A stretch of DNA of 64,000 nt, taken from contig CAZICM010000016.1 in NCBI GenBank assembly GCA_964537685.1, forward strand, positions 62,001 through 126,000, in the 5' to 3' direction. The position numbers and the translations under genes were made by a program. The stretch comes from CAZICM01 sp964537685 (GTDB lineage Bacteria; Myxococcota_A; Polyangia; Polyangiales; Polyangiaceae). Position 1 is the first letter of the stretch. Each line of letters begins with the position of its first letter. The notes below the pieces were generated by a model. It made no database searches. It worked only from the letters and a program-made list of their open reading frames with translations, and was not told the DNA's origin. Positions 1-8,816 of the stretch are shown one piece after another.

Positions 1-173
1 TTCGTGAATCGAAATGGCATCACCTCGCCGTCCTTGGGGACGGAGGTAGTTATCTCGATGAGCCGGACCTCATGCGCGTGTTCGAGCTGGAAAATGCGAA
101 CTATGCGTTCATCGTTCTTGCGATGCTCGCGAGCGAGGAGCTTTGCGACGCTGGCGATGGTCGGTGTAGACAT
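1..173 (-). CDS. Hypothetical protein, N-terminal part (runs off the window)
   Basis: An open minus-strand frame starts at the ATG at 173-171, preceded by a good ribosome site (GAGGAAG, with only a few bases to the ATG), and stays open to the window edge, giving the first 57 residues. It begins MSTPTIASVAKLLAREHRK and continues as a charged, mixed alpha/beta-looking sequence with no signal peptide, so it is probably cytoplasmic. I do not recognise the family. The plus-strand frame over the same bases is a shadow of low-complexity Arg/Ser codons. The gene end lies outside the window. Confidence 0.5.
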   Translation of the reverse strand, partial: MSTPTIASVAKLLAREHRKNDERIVRIFQLEHAHEVRLIEITTSVPKDGEVMPFRFT

Positions 174-300
174 GCTTCCTCAAGGGACAATTAGTTACCG
201 TTGGAAATCAGCCCAACGAGTATTTGGCCGCCCCGACCCATTTCGGCGGCGGTTTATGCTGACCTGCCTAATCCATCCCGCACCGGGTTAGATGAACTTA

Positions 301-999
301 TCAGCCTTCCGACGGAGTGGAAGGGGCGCCTGCCGTTGGGGTTTCCGCATCTGAATTCTCCTCCGGAGCGCCCTCTTTCCCCGAACCCCGATCGCTCAGC
401 GCCGCCGTCCGCGCTTGTGCAATGGGAGCAAGCGCCGCTTTGGCGGCTTGAATCGAGGCCGGCTTCTTCCATTCGATCGATGCGCCGATTTGAATCACAT
501 ATTCTTGAATGGCTTTGGATAGCGCCTTGAGTCCTTCGCTTAAATTCTGCTGGGGAGAGCCTTCCTTGGCCGCCTTCGTAATGCCCAGGGCTTCACCATA
601 GAGGGCATGCGTACGCTTGATTTCCTGCCATGCCTCGGGTCCGGCTAAATCCAATACCTGCCCTTCCAATTTCTGTTCCGCAACCCGGTCGATGCGCTGC
701 TTTCCCTCCATCCACTGAATTCGAAATTGCTTTTGTAAAAAACTTAGTCCCACTTCGGGGGGAAAAATTGTGTCCCGCAGGATGGCGGCTTGTTTCGCGC
801 GGGGATAGAGATCGTGGGGGAGAGAAGCGAGCGCATCCAGGCGATAAAAGAGAGAGCTCCAGCCATTGTCATTGAGGCGGTCGATGGGCTTGGCATCGGA
901 TTTTTCGGCCTGGATTCCCCTGGCTTTCCAAGCGCTTTCGAGGGCATGCGTTGCTTTTTTAAGATGCGTGGCCGCCTTTTTGATGGGCCCGCCCCTCAT
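301..999 (-). CDS. Hypothetical protein, helical
   Basis: A 232-residue frame that I do not recognise. It starts MRGGPIKKAATHLKKATHALE and is rich in Lys, Ala, Glu and Gln, with predicted long helices over most of its length (roughly residues 5-190). A low-complexity acidic and Pro/Thr/Ala tail follows. There is no signal peptide or membrane span, so it is likely cytoplasmic. It diverges from argH with only 40 bp between the start codons. A purine-rich run lies directly against the ATG, so the exact start is uncertain. No catalytic motif is visible. Confidence 0.55.
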   Translation of the reverse strand: MRGGPIKKAATHLKKATHALESAWKARGIQAEKSDAKPIDRLNDNGWSSLFYRLDALASLPHDLYPRAKQAAILRDTIFPPEVGLSFLQKQFRIQWMEGKQRIDRVAEQKLEGQVLDLAGPEAWQEIKRTHALYGEALGITKAAKEGSPQQNLSEGLKALSKAIQEYVIQIGASIEWKKPASIQAAKAALAPIAQARTAALSDRGSGKEGAPEENSDAETPTAGAPSTPSEG

Positions 1000-1039
1000 C
1001 CTCCCCCACGCCCGTCCCCATCCGTGCTAGCACCGCCCC

Positions 1040-2389
1040 ATGAGCTCGAACCTCTGGGACAAAGGCCAACTCCCCGACCAGCAAATGATGCGCTTTACCG
1101 CCCGCGATGATTGGCAACTCGATCAAAGGCTCTTGCCTTATGATCTGCGCGCCAGTCTCGCTCATGTGCGAGGGCTCTTTCGTATTGGGGTCATCGACCG
1201 CTCCGAACTCCTCGCCCTCGAAAAAGAAATTTTAAACTTAATCTCCAAAGTGGAAGATAATTCGTTTGTATTGTCTCCTGCCGATGAAGATGGCCACTCC
1301 GCTATCGAAGAGGCTTTGGTGAAGGTTTTGGGCAATGTCGGCAAAAAGGTGCATACGGGCAGAAGCCGCAATGATCAGGTGTTGGTCGCTCTGCGTCTCT
1401 ATGAACGCGATGCCGCCGATTCGCTTATTGAATTGGCCAATTTTATCGGATTGACGTTTTTGGCGCTGGCGAGGCGCGAGATGTGGACGCCTATGCCGGG
1501 CTATACGCATCTGCAGCGCGCTATGCCTTCGTCCGTGGGCTTTTGGGCCGCCGCCTTTGCCGAGAATGTCGCCGATGCCATGGACTTTCTGAAAGCGGCC
1601 CGCGCGCTTCTGGATCGTTGTCCGCTCGGTGGTGCGGCGGGTTTTGGGGTGAACCTGCCTCTCGATCGCGAAGGTGTGGCGAAAGAGCTCGGTTTTTCAG
1701 GGATGTTTGTGAATGCAATGGCCTGTCAGTCGTCCCGCGGAATGATTGAGGCGGCGCTGCTTTCGGCGGTGTGGGGACTCAGCGCGGTGCTGCGGAGGTT
1801 CGCCTGGGATTTGTCGCTGTTTACAACGAGTGAATTTGCGTTTTTGACCTTGCCCGAGGCGTTTACAACAGGCTCGTCGATTATGCCTCAAAAGCGTAAT
1901 CCAGATGTGGTGGAGCTTGTGCGGGCCTCGGCTTCGGTGGTGCAGGGGGCGCTGTTTGAGGTGCAATCGCTGGTGGCTCTTCCTTCCGGGTATCACCGCG
2001 ATTTGCAGTTAACGAAGGCGCCCGTGATGCGCGCTCTCGATGAGGCGATGTCCGCTTCAAGGCTGATTCCTAGGCTGATCGAGGGCCTGGTCTTCAATAA
2101 GGAACGAATGAAGGCCGCTATCAGTGCCGACTGTTTTGCGACCGATCGCGCAATCGATTTGGTGCGCTCGGGTTTGCCTTTTCGGGAAGCCTATAAAAGC
2201 GTAGCCGCGAAGCTGGATGATGTGGATGGGCCGTCAAGCGAGGTGTCAGATGCTCAGATCGAGGCCAGCCTGCGCGCCAGGGTTTCGCCGGGAGCGCCTG
2301 GCGATTTGAAGCTCGAGCTCATCGAGATGCGTTTTGTGCGCGAGCCCCGCGAGCCCCGCGAAGCCTGCCAAGACGACACCCGGGAATGA
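1040..2389 (+). CDS. argH: Argininosuccinate lyase
   Basis: Last step of arginine biosynthesis: splits argininosuccinate into arginine and fumarate in the cytoplasm (fumarase/aspartase superfamily, homotetramer). At 449 residues it has the usual family length. Visible motifs are HTGRSRNDQ at about residues 105-113 (substrate binding) and the superfamily signature GSSIMPQKRNP at about 278-288, which carries the mobile catalytic Ser loop. TPMPGYTHLQRA lies between them. The end (REPREPREACQDDTRE) is an extra charged tail. No other arg gene is nearby, so it stands alone, divergent from an unknown gene. Clear assignment. Confidence 0.95.
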   Translation: MSSNLWDKGQLPDQQMMRFTARDDWQLDQRLLPYDLRASLAHVRGLFRIGVIDRSELLALEKEILNLISKVEDNSFVLSPADEDGHSAIEEALVKVLGNVGKKVHTGRSRNDQVLVALRLYERDAADSLIELANFIGLTFLALARREMWTPMPGYTHLQRAMPSSVGFWAAAFAENVADAMDFLKAARALLDRCPLGGAAGFGVNLPLDREGVAKELGFSGMFVNAMACQSSRGMIEAALLSAVWGLSAVLRRFAWDLSLFTTSEFAFLTLPEAFTTGSSIMPQKRNPDVVELVRASASVVQGALFEVQSLVALPSGYHRDLQLTKAPVMRALDEAMSASRLIPRLIEGLVFNKERMKAAISADCFATDRAIDLVRSGLPFREAYKSVAAKLDDVDGPSSEVSDAQIEASLRARVSPGAPGDLKLELIEMRFVREPREPREACQDDTRE

Positions 2390-2523
2390 AAAATCATTTG
2401 TGCCAAACGCATGAAGGATTGGCTTGACGCGCGCGCGGGTCTTGAGTCCCCTACCGTATGGGCACCCGCGCTGAATGTTCCGATTAAGAGCGCCGGCCTG
2501 TCAGTTTGAGGAGAGGGTCTCTT

Positions 2524-5500
2524 ATGAAATTGCTAAAGGGGTTCACCGGCCTTTGGCTGATGAGTTCGATGTTGCTCTGCGGAGCTGGGTGCGAATTGCT
2601 CAGCGCGCCGGATCGCAGCCAAATTCCCTACGATTTGTCGAGTTCATCGAGCTCTGGTTCGGGCGGTTCTTCGTCCAGTACTTCGTCCAGCTCGGGCAGC
2701 GAGGGCGGCGGCGGTTCGGGCGGTGGCACGCCTGTGACGATGTGCGGCGATGGCATCGTGGCGGACGCCGAGGGCTGCGACGATGGGAATACCACGGCAA
2801 ATGATGGCTGCAGCGATACCTGTACGGAAGAGACGGGATATACCTGCGCGGGAGAGCCGAGCGCGTGCATCACAACCTGTGGTGATGGTATTGCCGCAGG
2901 AAAAGAAGGCTGCGACGACGATAACAAAGACGGCGGCGATGGCTGTTCTGGGATGTGCGCGGTCGAGGCCGGCTGGATGTGCGCGGGAGCTCCGAGTGTG
3001 TGCGCGCCTATCTGCGGTGATGGTGTGCAGCTTGCCGGTGAGACATGCGATGACGCCAATGTCAACGCGGGCGATGGATGCAGCGTTGTTTGTGCCGTGG
3101 AGGCGGGGTGGACATGCACGGGGACGCCCAGTGTGTGCACAACATTCTGCGGGGATGGAAAGACGGCCGGCACGGAAGCGTGCGATGATGGCAATAACGC
3201 ATTGGGCGACGGCTGTACCGATACATGCGTTGTAGAGCCTGGGTATTCGTGCACGGTGAGTCCGGCGGTGCCCAGCGTGTGCGCCACAACGTGCGGTGAT
3301 GGAAAGCTCGGCGGCACCGAGACTTGCGACGATGGCAATATACAGGCGGCCGATGGATGCAGCGCTGTATGTGCTCCCGAAGCTGGCTGGAAATGCATGG
3401 GCATGCCCGGTGGGCTTACGCCGTGCGCGACGATTTGCGGCGATGGAATTCCCGCGGGCCCTGAAGGCTGCGACGATGGAGTTGCGCTTTCAGGCGATGG
3501 CTGCGCCGGGGATTGCACGGTGGAGTACGGCTACACCTGCACGAAAGATCCGCTCAATCCTCCCAGCGTGTGCGTGACAACCTGCGGGGATGGCAAGGTT
3601 GCGGGCGCCGAGCTTTGCGATGATGGCAATGCGCAGAGCGGCGATGGCTGCGATGCCTCGTGTGCGATCGAGAATGGCTATGTGTGCAGCACGGCGCCGA
3701 TGGCGGCCTCGGTGTGTTCCACGGTCTGCGGGGATGGCATTATCGTCGCGGCCACCGAGCAGTGCGATGACATGAATACGGCCGATGGAGATGGATGCTC
3801 CGCGGCGTGTGCCATCGATACGGGCTGGGCTTGCAACAGCGCGCCCAGCATCTGCAAGACGATCTGCGGTGACAGCATGATTGTCGCGCCGGAGCAATGC
3901 GATGATGGCAATACGATTCCGGGCGATGGCTGCGATGATATCTGTCAGGTGGATGCGGGCTGGACCTGCAATGGGCTGCCCAGCCAATGCGTCACGACTT
4001 GCGGCGATGGCGTCGCGGCGGGCACCGAGCAATGCGACGATGGATCGCTTGTTAACGGTGATGGCTGCAGCGATGTGTGCTCGGTCGAAGTGGGCTATGC
4101 CTGTTCGGGAACGCCCAGTGCATGCAGCCCGCTATGCGGTGATTCGCTTATTTTAGCGGGCGAAGCGTGTGACGATGGCAATGTCGCAAGCTTCGATGGA
4201 TGCAGCTCTTCTTGCGTTGTTGAAGCGGGCTTTACGTGCAGCGGAACACCGAGCTCGTGCGCTTCTTTTTGCGGAGATGGCACGCTCGCGAAGGGGCCCG
4301 AGCAATGCGATGACGGCAACCTTGCCGTTGGCGATTGCTGTTCGGATCTGTGCCAGATTGAGGCTGGATGCGAAGTCGAGCCCAACAACAGCATCGCGAC
4401 GGCCAACGATTTCGACTTGCTCGCGCCTGCCGGTCAAATCAAGGGTTTTGTAAGCCCTTCGACCGAGTTCGATGTGTTTAAGGTGAATGTGCCGGCCGGC
4501 AAGAAAGGCGTGCTGCAGATTGAAGTGCTGGATGGCTTTATGGGCACGACCTGCGCGTCCAATTTGCTGGACAGCCTCATCAACGTCCGCAAGGCCGATG
4601 GAACGCTGGTGGGCTTTGATGACGATAACGGTCCTGGGTTTTGTTCGCTGGCGACGGCAAGCAGCCTTGTGTCCGGCGATTACTTTGTCGAGCTGAGCGA
4701 CTCCTTGGTGGGCGGCCAGCAAGGGTTTGACTATGTCCTAAAGATCACGAAAACCCTTTATACGTGCGGTGACGGCGTCATCAATCCGACCGAGCAATGC
4801 GACGATGGAAATGCGTTCAGCGGCGATGGATGCAGCAATCAATGCGTGCTGGAGCTGCTCGCCGAAGTGGAGCCGAACAATCTTTGTGGGGTGGGGCTCG
4901 GCACATACAGTGCACCGGTTCTGCTGAGCGGAGCTATCACGCCTGTTGCCGACCAGGATTGGTTTGCCTTTCAGGTTCCGGGAGTTGCCGATGTGAAGAT
5001 CGAAAGTTTCGATGGCAACGGGCCTAGCTCGTGCGTGGGTATCGACAACGAGATGTTCCTCTTCAAGTCCGACTGCACCACATTGCTTGCGTACGATGAT
5101 CAGGATGGCATTAACTCTTGTGCAATGATCACCTCGACGACGGATGCTGGGGCTCGGGGGCTCTTGCCTGGCCAGACCTACTACCTGCGCGTGCAGGATT
5201 GGTTCAATAACAACGCAATCCCTGCCTATCAGGTGTTCATTTCATTCAACGCGCTGTGCGGCAATGGCATCAAAGAAGGGGTGGAGGACTGCGATGCGAT
5301 GAATCTGCCGACGGCCAATTGCGATGCGTCGTGCAAGCGCATCGCGGTGTGCGGTGATGGCCTGGTCGATTCGCCTGAGACCTGTGAGGATTTCAATACG
5401 GTGGACGGCGATGGATGCAGCTCGCAGTGCTTTGTGGAAGGTGTGATAGGCGAGGTCGATCCCAACAACACCTTTGCCGAGGCGAATGCCTCGCCCGTGC

Positions 5501-6249
5501 AGCTTACGGGCGATGCTATTGTTCGCGGGACGATTCCGGCCATCGGCGATGTGGACAACTACAGGCTGGTGCTGTCGCAGCCCTCGGCGGTGCGTATTGA
5601 GACCTTCGATGGTTCGCTGATCGATTGCGCGGCGGGCTTCGCAACGACGCTGCGCCTCTACAACTCGGGTGGTGCGCAGATTTACACCGATGCCACAGCG
5701 GGCATTCAATCCTGTTCGTCGCTTTCGGTGTACCTGAATGCGGGCACCTACTATGTGAGGGTCGAGGAAACGGACAATAACGCCATCCTGGGCGCCTATG
5801 GACTTGAAGTCGACGTACAGGTCATGGCTGGAACTGAGACCGAGCCGAATGATTTTCAGGCGGCTGCAAATTCATTCACCAGTTTCACAACCGACTTCTA
5901 TATCCAGGGCTCTCATCAGGTTGCGCTGAACGATGACTGGTTTGCGATCAATGTGCCTGCAGGATGGTCGGTCAAGGCTGAGTTGATCGAGGGAAGCGCT
6001 GAAACGTGTGAGTCCGGCGGTATGGATTCGACGATGTATTTGCACAACGCGGCGGGTGTTCAATTGGTGTACGACGATGATGATGGCCGCGGTGCCTGTT
6101 CATACATCGACGGTACGGGTTCAACCCCGGCTGATCTGGGAGCGCACAACATGGCTGCAGGCACCTATTATTTGAAGGTCGATGACTACAGTACAGGTGT
6201 CAACGCGCAATTCGATTACAGGCTTGTTGTTACTATTCGCGCTCCCTAG
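2524..6249 (+). CDS. DUF4215 disulfide-repeat / PPC-domain surface lipoprotein
   Basis: A 1241-residue predicted exported protein. The ATG at 2524 is chosen over the upstream in-frame TTG because GAGGAGAGG (2509-2517) is correctly spaced for it. The N terminus MKLLKGFTGLWLMSSMLLCG ends in a lipobox-like GAGC, then a Ser/Gly linker. From residue 74, twelve tandem DUF4215 (myxo disulfide) repeats follow, each CGDG-x(~8)-CDDGN-x(5)-DGC-x(3)-C-x(4)-G(Y/W)-x-C. Three more are spread between four PPC-type (bacterial pre-peptidase C-terminal) beta domains that begin EVEPNN or similar. There is no protease domain. It is probably an adhesin or scaffold; function unknown. The repeats are diverged, so not a recent expansion. 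Confidence 0.85.
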   Translation: MKLLKGFTGLWLMSSMLLCGAGCELLSAPDRSQIPYDLSSSSSSGSGGSSSSTSSSSGSEGGGGSGGGTPVTMCGDGIVADAEGCDDGNTTANDGCSDTCTEETGYTCAGEPSACITTCGDGIAAGKEGCDDDNKDGGDGCSGMCAVEAGWMCAGAPSVCAPICGDGVQLAGETCDDANVNAGDGCSVVCAVEAGWTCTGTPSVCTTFCGDGKTAGTEACDDGNNALGDGCTDTCVVEPGYSCTVSPAVPSVCATTCGDGKLGGTETCDDGNIQAADGCSAVCAPEAGWKCMGMPGGLTPCATICGDGIPAGPEGCDDGVALSGDGCAGDCTVEYGYTCTKDPLNPPSVCVTTCGDGKVAGAELCDDGNAQSGDGCDASCAIENGYVCSTAPMAASVCSTVCGDGIIVAATEQCDDMNTADGDGCSAACAIDTGWACNSAPSICKTICGDSMIVAPEQCDDGNTIPGDGCDDICQVDAGWTCNGLPSQCVTTCGDGVAAGTEQCDDGSLVNGDGCSDVCSVEVGYACSGTPSACSPLCGDSLILAGEACDDGNVASFDGCSSSCVVEAGFTCSGTPSSCASFCGDGTLAKGPEQCDDGNLAVGDCCSDLCQIEAGCEVEPNNSIATANDFDLLAPAGQIKGFVSPSTEFDVFKVNVPAGKKGVLQIEVLDGFMGTTCASNLLDSLINVRKADGTLVGFDDDNGPGFCSLATASSLVSGDYFVELSDSLVGGQQGFDYVLKITKTLYTCGDGVINPTEQCDDGNAFSGDGCSNQCVLELLAEVEPNNLCGVGLGTYSAPVLLSGAITPVADQDWFAFQVPGVADVKIESFDGNGPSSCVGIDNEMFLFKSDCTTLLAYDDQDGINSCAMITSTTDAGARGLLPGQTYYLRVQDWFNNNAIPAYQVFISFNALCGNGIKEGVEDCDAMNLPTANCDASCKRIAVCGDGLVDSPETCEDFNTVDGDGCSSQCFVEGVIGEVDPNNTFAEANASPVQLTGDAIVRGTIPAIGDVDNYRLVLSQPSAVRIETFDGSLIDCAAGFATTLRLYNSGGAQIYTDATAGIQSCSSLSVYLNAGTYYVRVEETDNNAILGAYGLEVDVQVMAGTETEPNDFQAAANSFTSFTTDFYIQGSHQVALNDDWFAINVPAGWSVKAELIEGSAETCESGGMDSTMYLHNAAGVQLVYDDDDGRGACSYIDGTGSTPADLGAHNMAAGTYYLKVDDYSTGVNAQFDYRLVVTIRAP

Positions 6250-6265
6250 TCAATGCATTCGACAA

Positions 6266-6295
6266 GGGCTGGGCGTCTTGAAAGGCGCTCAGCCC
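6266..6295. terminator. Hairpin between convergent genes
   Basis: Inverted repeat GGGCTGGGCG (6266-6275) and CGCTCAGCCC (6286-6295), a 10-bp stem with one G.U pair and a 10-base loop. It lies between the stop codons of the DUF4215 gene and rpiA. There is no T run on either side, so it may slow polymerase from both directions rather than act as a classic intrinsic terminator. Confidence 0.5.
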
Positions 6296-6301
6296 GGCGC
6301 G

Positions 6302-7042
6302 CTAAGCCGAAATTCCCCGCCGCATTATCCGCACGCCGTTCTCTTCGCCCACCAGCACCATCTGGGCCATCCCCAAAAACAATCCGGTATCGACGACGCC
6401 CGGAATGCGGCGGATGGCGCTGTGCAGTTCCTCGGGTTTTTCGATTGGCCCGAAGTGGGTATCGAGTATCCAGTTGTGGTTGTCGGTTTGATAGGGAAAG
6501 GCTGCTGTTGAAGGGGTTTTGGCGATTTTGCGCAGCGTGGGTGTGGCGCCCATACGCTTGAGATGCCGTTCGATGGTGGGCGTTGCAAAGGGGACGACTT
6601 CAATCGGAATGGGCGAGCGCGTTCCCAATTTTTCGACGAGTTTTTCAGGTGTGACGAGCACGATAAATCGCTCGGCTTCATACGCGACGACCCTCTCCCT
6701 CAAGAGCGCTCCGCCCAAGCCTTTGGTGAGCGATAGATCGGCGCTGACTTCATCGGCGCCGTCAAAGGCCACGTCGATATGGTCGGTATTTTCAAGCGAT
6801 ACGACATCGAGGTTGAGCCGGAGCGCGAGCTCTTCCGAGCGTTTGGATGTGGGGACGCCCGATACTTTCAGTCCGCCGCGGGCGCGTTCGGCGAGTTTTT
6901 CGATAAAGGCTTCGGCGGCGCGGCCCGTGCCGAGCCCCAGGGTCATGCCGCTTTCGACATAGCGGAGAGCTTGTTCGGCCACTCGGGAAAGCACGGCGGT
7001 ATTGCCGCCCGTATTGGGTGATGAGGAATTGGAAGCGCTCAT
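6302..7042 (-). CDS. rpiA: Ribose-5-phosphate isomerase A
   Basis: Interconverts ribose 5-phosphate and ribulose 5-phosphate in the non-oxidative pentose phosphate pathway. The 246-residue protein starts at the ATG 7042-7040 (MSASNSSSPNTGG), which overlaps the upstream stop as ATGA, so translation is probably coupled. Family motifs: GLGTGRAA near residue 36-43 (phosphate loop), VPTSKRS, HIDVAFDGADEV with the catalytic Asp pair, and LTKGLGGALLRER, where the family usually has KGGGGAL. Longer upstream frames only read through the neighbouring gene. The Ser/Asn/Gly-rich first 15 residues are an extension. Confidence 0.93.
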   Translation of the reverse strand: MSASNSSSPNTGGNTAVLSRVAEQALRYVESGMTLGLGTGRAAEAFIEKLAERARGGLKVSGVPTSKRSEELALRLNLDVVSLENTDHIDVAFDGADEVSADLSLTKGLGGALLRERVVAYEAERFIVLVTPEKLVEKLGTRSPIPIEVVPFATPTIERHLKRMGATPTLRKIAKTPSTAAFPYQTDNHNWILDTHFGPIEKPEELHSAIRRIPGVVDTGLFLGMAQMVLVGEENGVRIMRRGISA

Positions 7043-7695
7043 GGCGCGCTCTTCTTCGATCGCGGAGCGCGATGCAATCGGGAAGTGGACGCGGTTGCCG
7101 AAAGATGAGGCGTGTCGAGGGGGGCGGGACATTCGGCGCGAAGCGCGCAGCGTGCGCAGGGTTTGCCCGACCACAGCGCATCGAAGGTGCCCTGCATCTC
7201 GTCCAGCAGCACATCGTCGTCGGTGAGGATGCCGGCTTCGAAATTTCGGCGGTGTTCGCCTTTGGCGCCCAGGCCCGCGCCGGTGAAATTGGCGGAGCCC
7301 AAATACAAAAAGGTTCCGTCGACGGCGATCATTTTCAGGTGCACGCGGGGACATCGGCGCATGGCGAGGCCGCCTGAAAGAAGCTTGGGATGCGCCTTGA
7401 GTTCGGCCTGGAAGGCCCGCGATGGCAAGCCGGCATGGAGCAGCCGGAGCTCCACGCCCTTCGATGAAAGCGTGCTGAAGAGATCGAGGATAGAAACATA
7501 AGCGCCCTTTGCGCGGGCGCGCGTGCCCACTTGGGCTTCGATGCGCAGCTCTTTTACGTTGGCTGTGGCGATCCAGATGGAGACCCGGGCTTGGGCCATG
7601 CAGCCCATCACAAGCCGGCTGTAGTGATCGCGATCGCGGATGAGCGTGAGGTCGACGCGCCTTTTGATGGGATCTGCATGCAGTGGAGGGCTCAA
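7039..7695 (-). CDS. Phospholipase D-like (single HKD) protein
   Basis: A PLD-superfamily protein of about 218 residues. One HKD motif is present: H119, K121 and D126 in HLKMIAVDGTFLYLGSANFTG, so it would act as a dimer, as in Nuc-type nucleases. Nuclease or phosphodiesterase activity is possible but the substrate is unknown. There is no signal peptide, so it is cytoplasmic. After the catalytic core a Cys cluster C180-x2-C183-x5-C189 looks like part of a metal site, followed by a basic tail. The start is a TTG seven bases after the preceding stop with no clear ribosome site, so the first residues are uncertain. It lies between a thioesterase and rpiA. Confidence 0.75.
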   Translation of the reverse strand: MSPPLHADPIKRRVDLTLIRDRDHYSRLVMGCMAQARVSIWIATANVKELRIEAQVGTRARAKGAYVSILDLFSTLSSKGVELRLLHAGLPSRAFQAELKAHPKLLSGGLAMRRCPRVHLKMIAVDGTFLYLGSANFTGAGLGAKGEHRRNFEAGILTDDDVLLDEMQGTFDALWSGKPCARCALRAECPAPLDTPHLSATASTSRLHRAPRSKKSAP

Positions 7696-7702
7696 GGTGC
7701 GC

Positions 7703-8128
7703 TTAGGATGCGCTGTTCTGCGGCTCGGCGTGCATCAAAAAGAGCGCCCTGACATCGGCGGGCATGATGGCCGATTTCATTTCGGCAAGATCGCTGACGA
7801 CCACCTTTTGAAGGGCTTCGGCGTACAGCATGCGATCGTCTTGGCGCATCATGCGGTGCCGGAACGTGGCGCTTCGGCTGCCGACATGGGCGAGGGATGT
7901 CTCGATGCGAAGGGTTTCGCCGTAGCGGGCAGGAAAAGAGAAATTGATTTGGAGATTTACGGTGGGCATTCCAATGCCGCGCGGGCCCACGAGTTTTGCG
8001 TAGCCGCCCTCGAGTGCGGAAAAGAATTGCTCCATGGCTTCATGGATAAAGGAAGAGAATACGCCGAAGAAAACAATGTGTGCGGCGTCAATCTCTTCAA
8101 ATCGGATGGGGCGTTCGTAGATGACCAT
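7703..8128 (-). CDS. Acyl-CoA thioesterase, 4HBT/YbgC hotdog family
   Basis: A 141-residue single-hotdog thioesterase of the 4-hydroxybenzoyl-CoA thioesterase type. The first strand and catalytic Asp sit in IRFEEIDAAHIVFFG (D14 or so), matching the family pattern (F/Y)xxTDxxGxVxF, except that a His replaces the usual Gly. The helix FSSFIHEAMEQFFS follows. It is likely cytoplasmic and hydrolyses acyl-CoA or acyl-ACP; the substrate cannot be told. It lies 29 bp after DUF3501 and 7 bp before the PLD-like gene on the same strand, so they are probably one transcript. Confidence 0.85.
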   Translation of the reverse strand: MVIYERPIRFEEIDAAHIVFFGVFSSFIHEAMEQFFSALEGGYAKLVGPRGIGMPTVNLQINFSFPARYGETLRIETSLAHVGSRSATFRHRMMRQDDRMLYAEALQKVVVSDLAEMKSAIMPADVRALFLMHAEPQNSAS

Positions 8129-8157
8129 GGTTTTTTAGGCGAGGGGTTTCAATTCGA

Positions 8158-8742
8158 TCATTTGGTTTGTAAATCCGCTGCTAATTGAGCGAGCGCAGGA
8201 GCGGGCAGGGGACTTTGGACGGAATAGCGGGGATGGCGCACCGAAAGCGCAATTGAAGCTTTTTGCGCGCGGACTTTTTCTGCGGCGGTTTCGGGAAGCG
8301 ATACTTTCATGTAATGCACGGCGGTTGTCCGGTCTTCGCGGGCGCCGTGGGTAATGCCTTCTTGGGCAGGAAAAGCCTCGCCGTCGACATCTAAAAATAC
8401 CGAACGTTCGAGTCCCGCAAGCTCGGTCAGCATTTGATCGCGAAGTTCTTTGTTGGGAATTTCAACGAATAAAGTCAGGCTGAGCTGATTTTCGCCTGGA
8501 ATTAAATCGTTATAGGTTTCAATCTCATGTAAAATGCCGGATTCGCTGGTAATGCGTTCGGTGCGAAGCATTTCTTGAATCTGAAGCAAGACCGAATCGC
8601 GGTTTTCAAAGACGGCGGACATGCTGTCGCCGAGTTTCACGCGGCGCTCGCGCTTTTCGAGAATAACGCGGGTCCGGAACCGCTCGCGGATAGGTTCGTA
8701 TTCGCCGATGGGAAGGATTTCGTTTCGTTCAATGCGGCGCAT
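8158..8742 (-). CDS. DUF3501 family protein
   Basis: 194 residues starting MRRIERNEILPIGEYEPIRE. The N-terminal pattern (IER-EI-x-YE-x-R, then KRxRRVKLGDxMSxxFENR and QIQEMLRTERI) is that of DUF3501, a family of unknown function typically found next to rubrerythrin and an HdrD/GlpC-like Fe-S protein, as here. No cofactor motif or signal peptide is present; cytoplasmic. The ribosome site AAAGGA precedes the ATG. Synteny suggests a part in peroxide detoxification, perhaps supporting electron flow to rubrerythrin, but this is inference. Confidence 0.85.
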   Translation of the reverse strand: MRRIERNEILPIGEYEPIRERFRTRVILEKRERRVKLGDSMSAVFENRDSVLLQIQEMLRTERITSESGILHEIETYNDLIPGENQLSLTLFVEIPNKELRDQMLTELAGLERSVFLDVDGEAFPAQEGITHGAREDRTTAVHYMKVSLPETAAEKVRAQKASIALSVRHPRYSVQSPLPAPALAQLAADLQTK

Positions 8743-8816
8743 TTAAATAAATCCTTTTAAATGGTTTGCCAATTAGGTTATGTTTTATTTGCGATATCCG
8801 GCGCTAAGAACCAATT

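Noticed and set aside
4..530. Plus-strand frames at the left edge
   Set aside because: Arg/Ser/Pro-rich shadows of two minus-strand genes, without ribosome sites.
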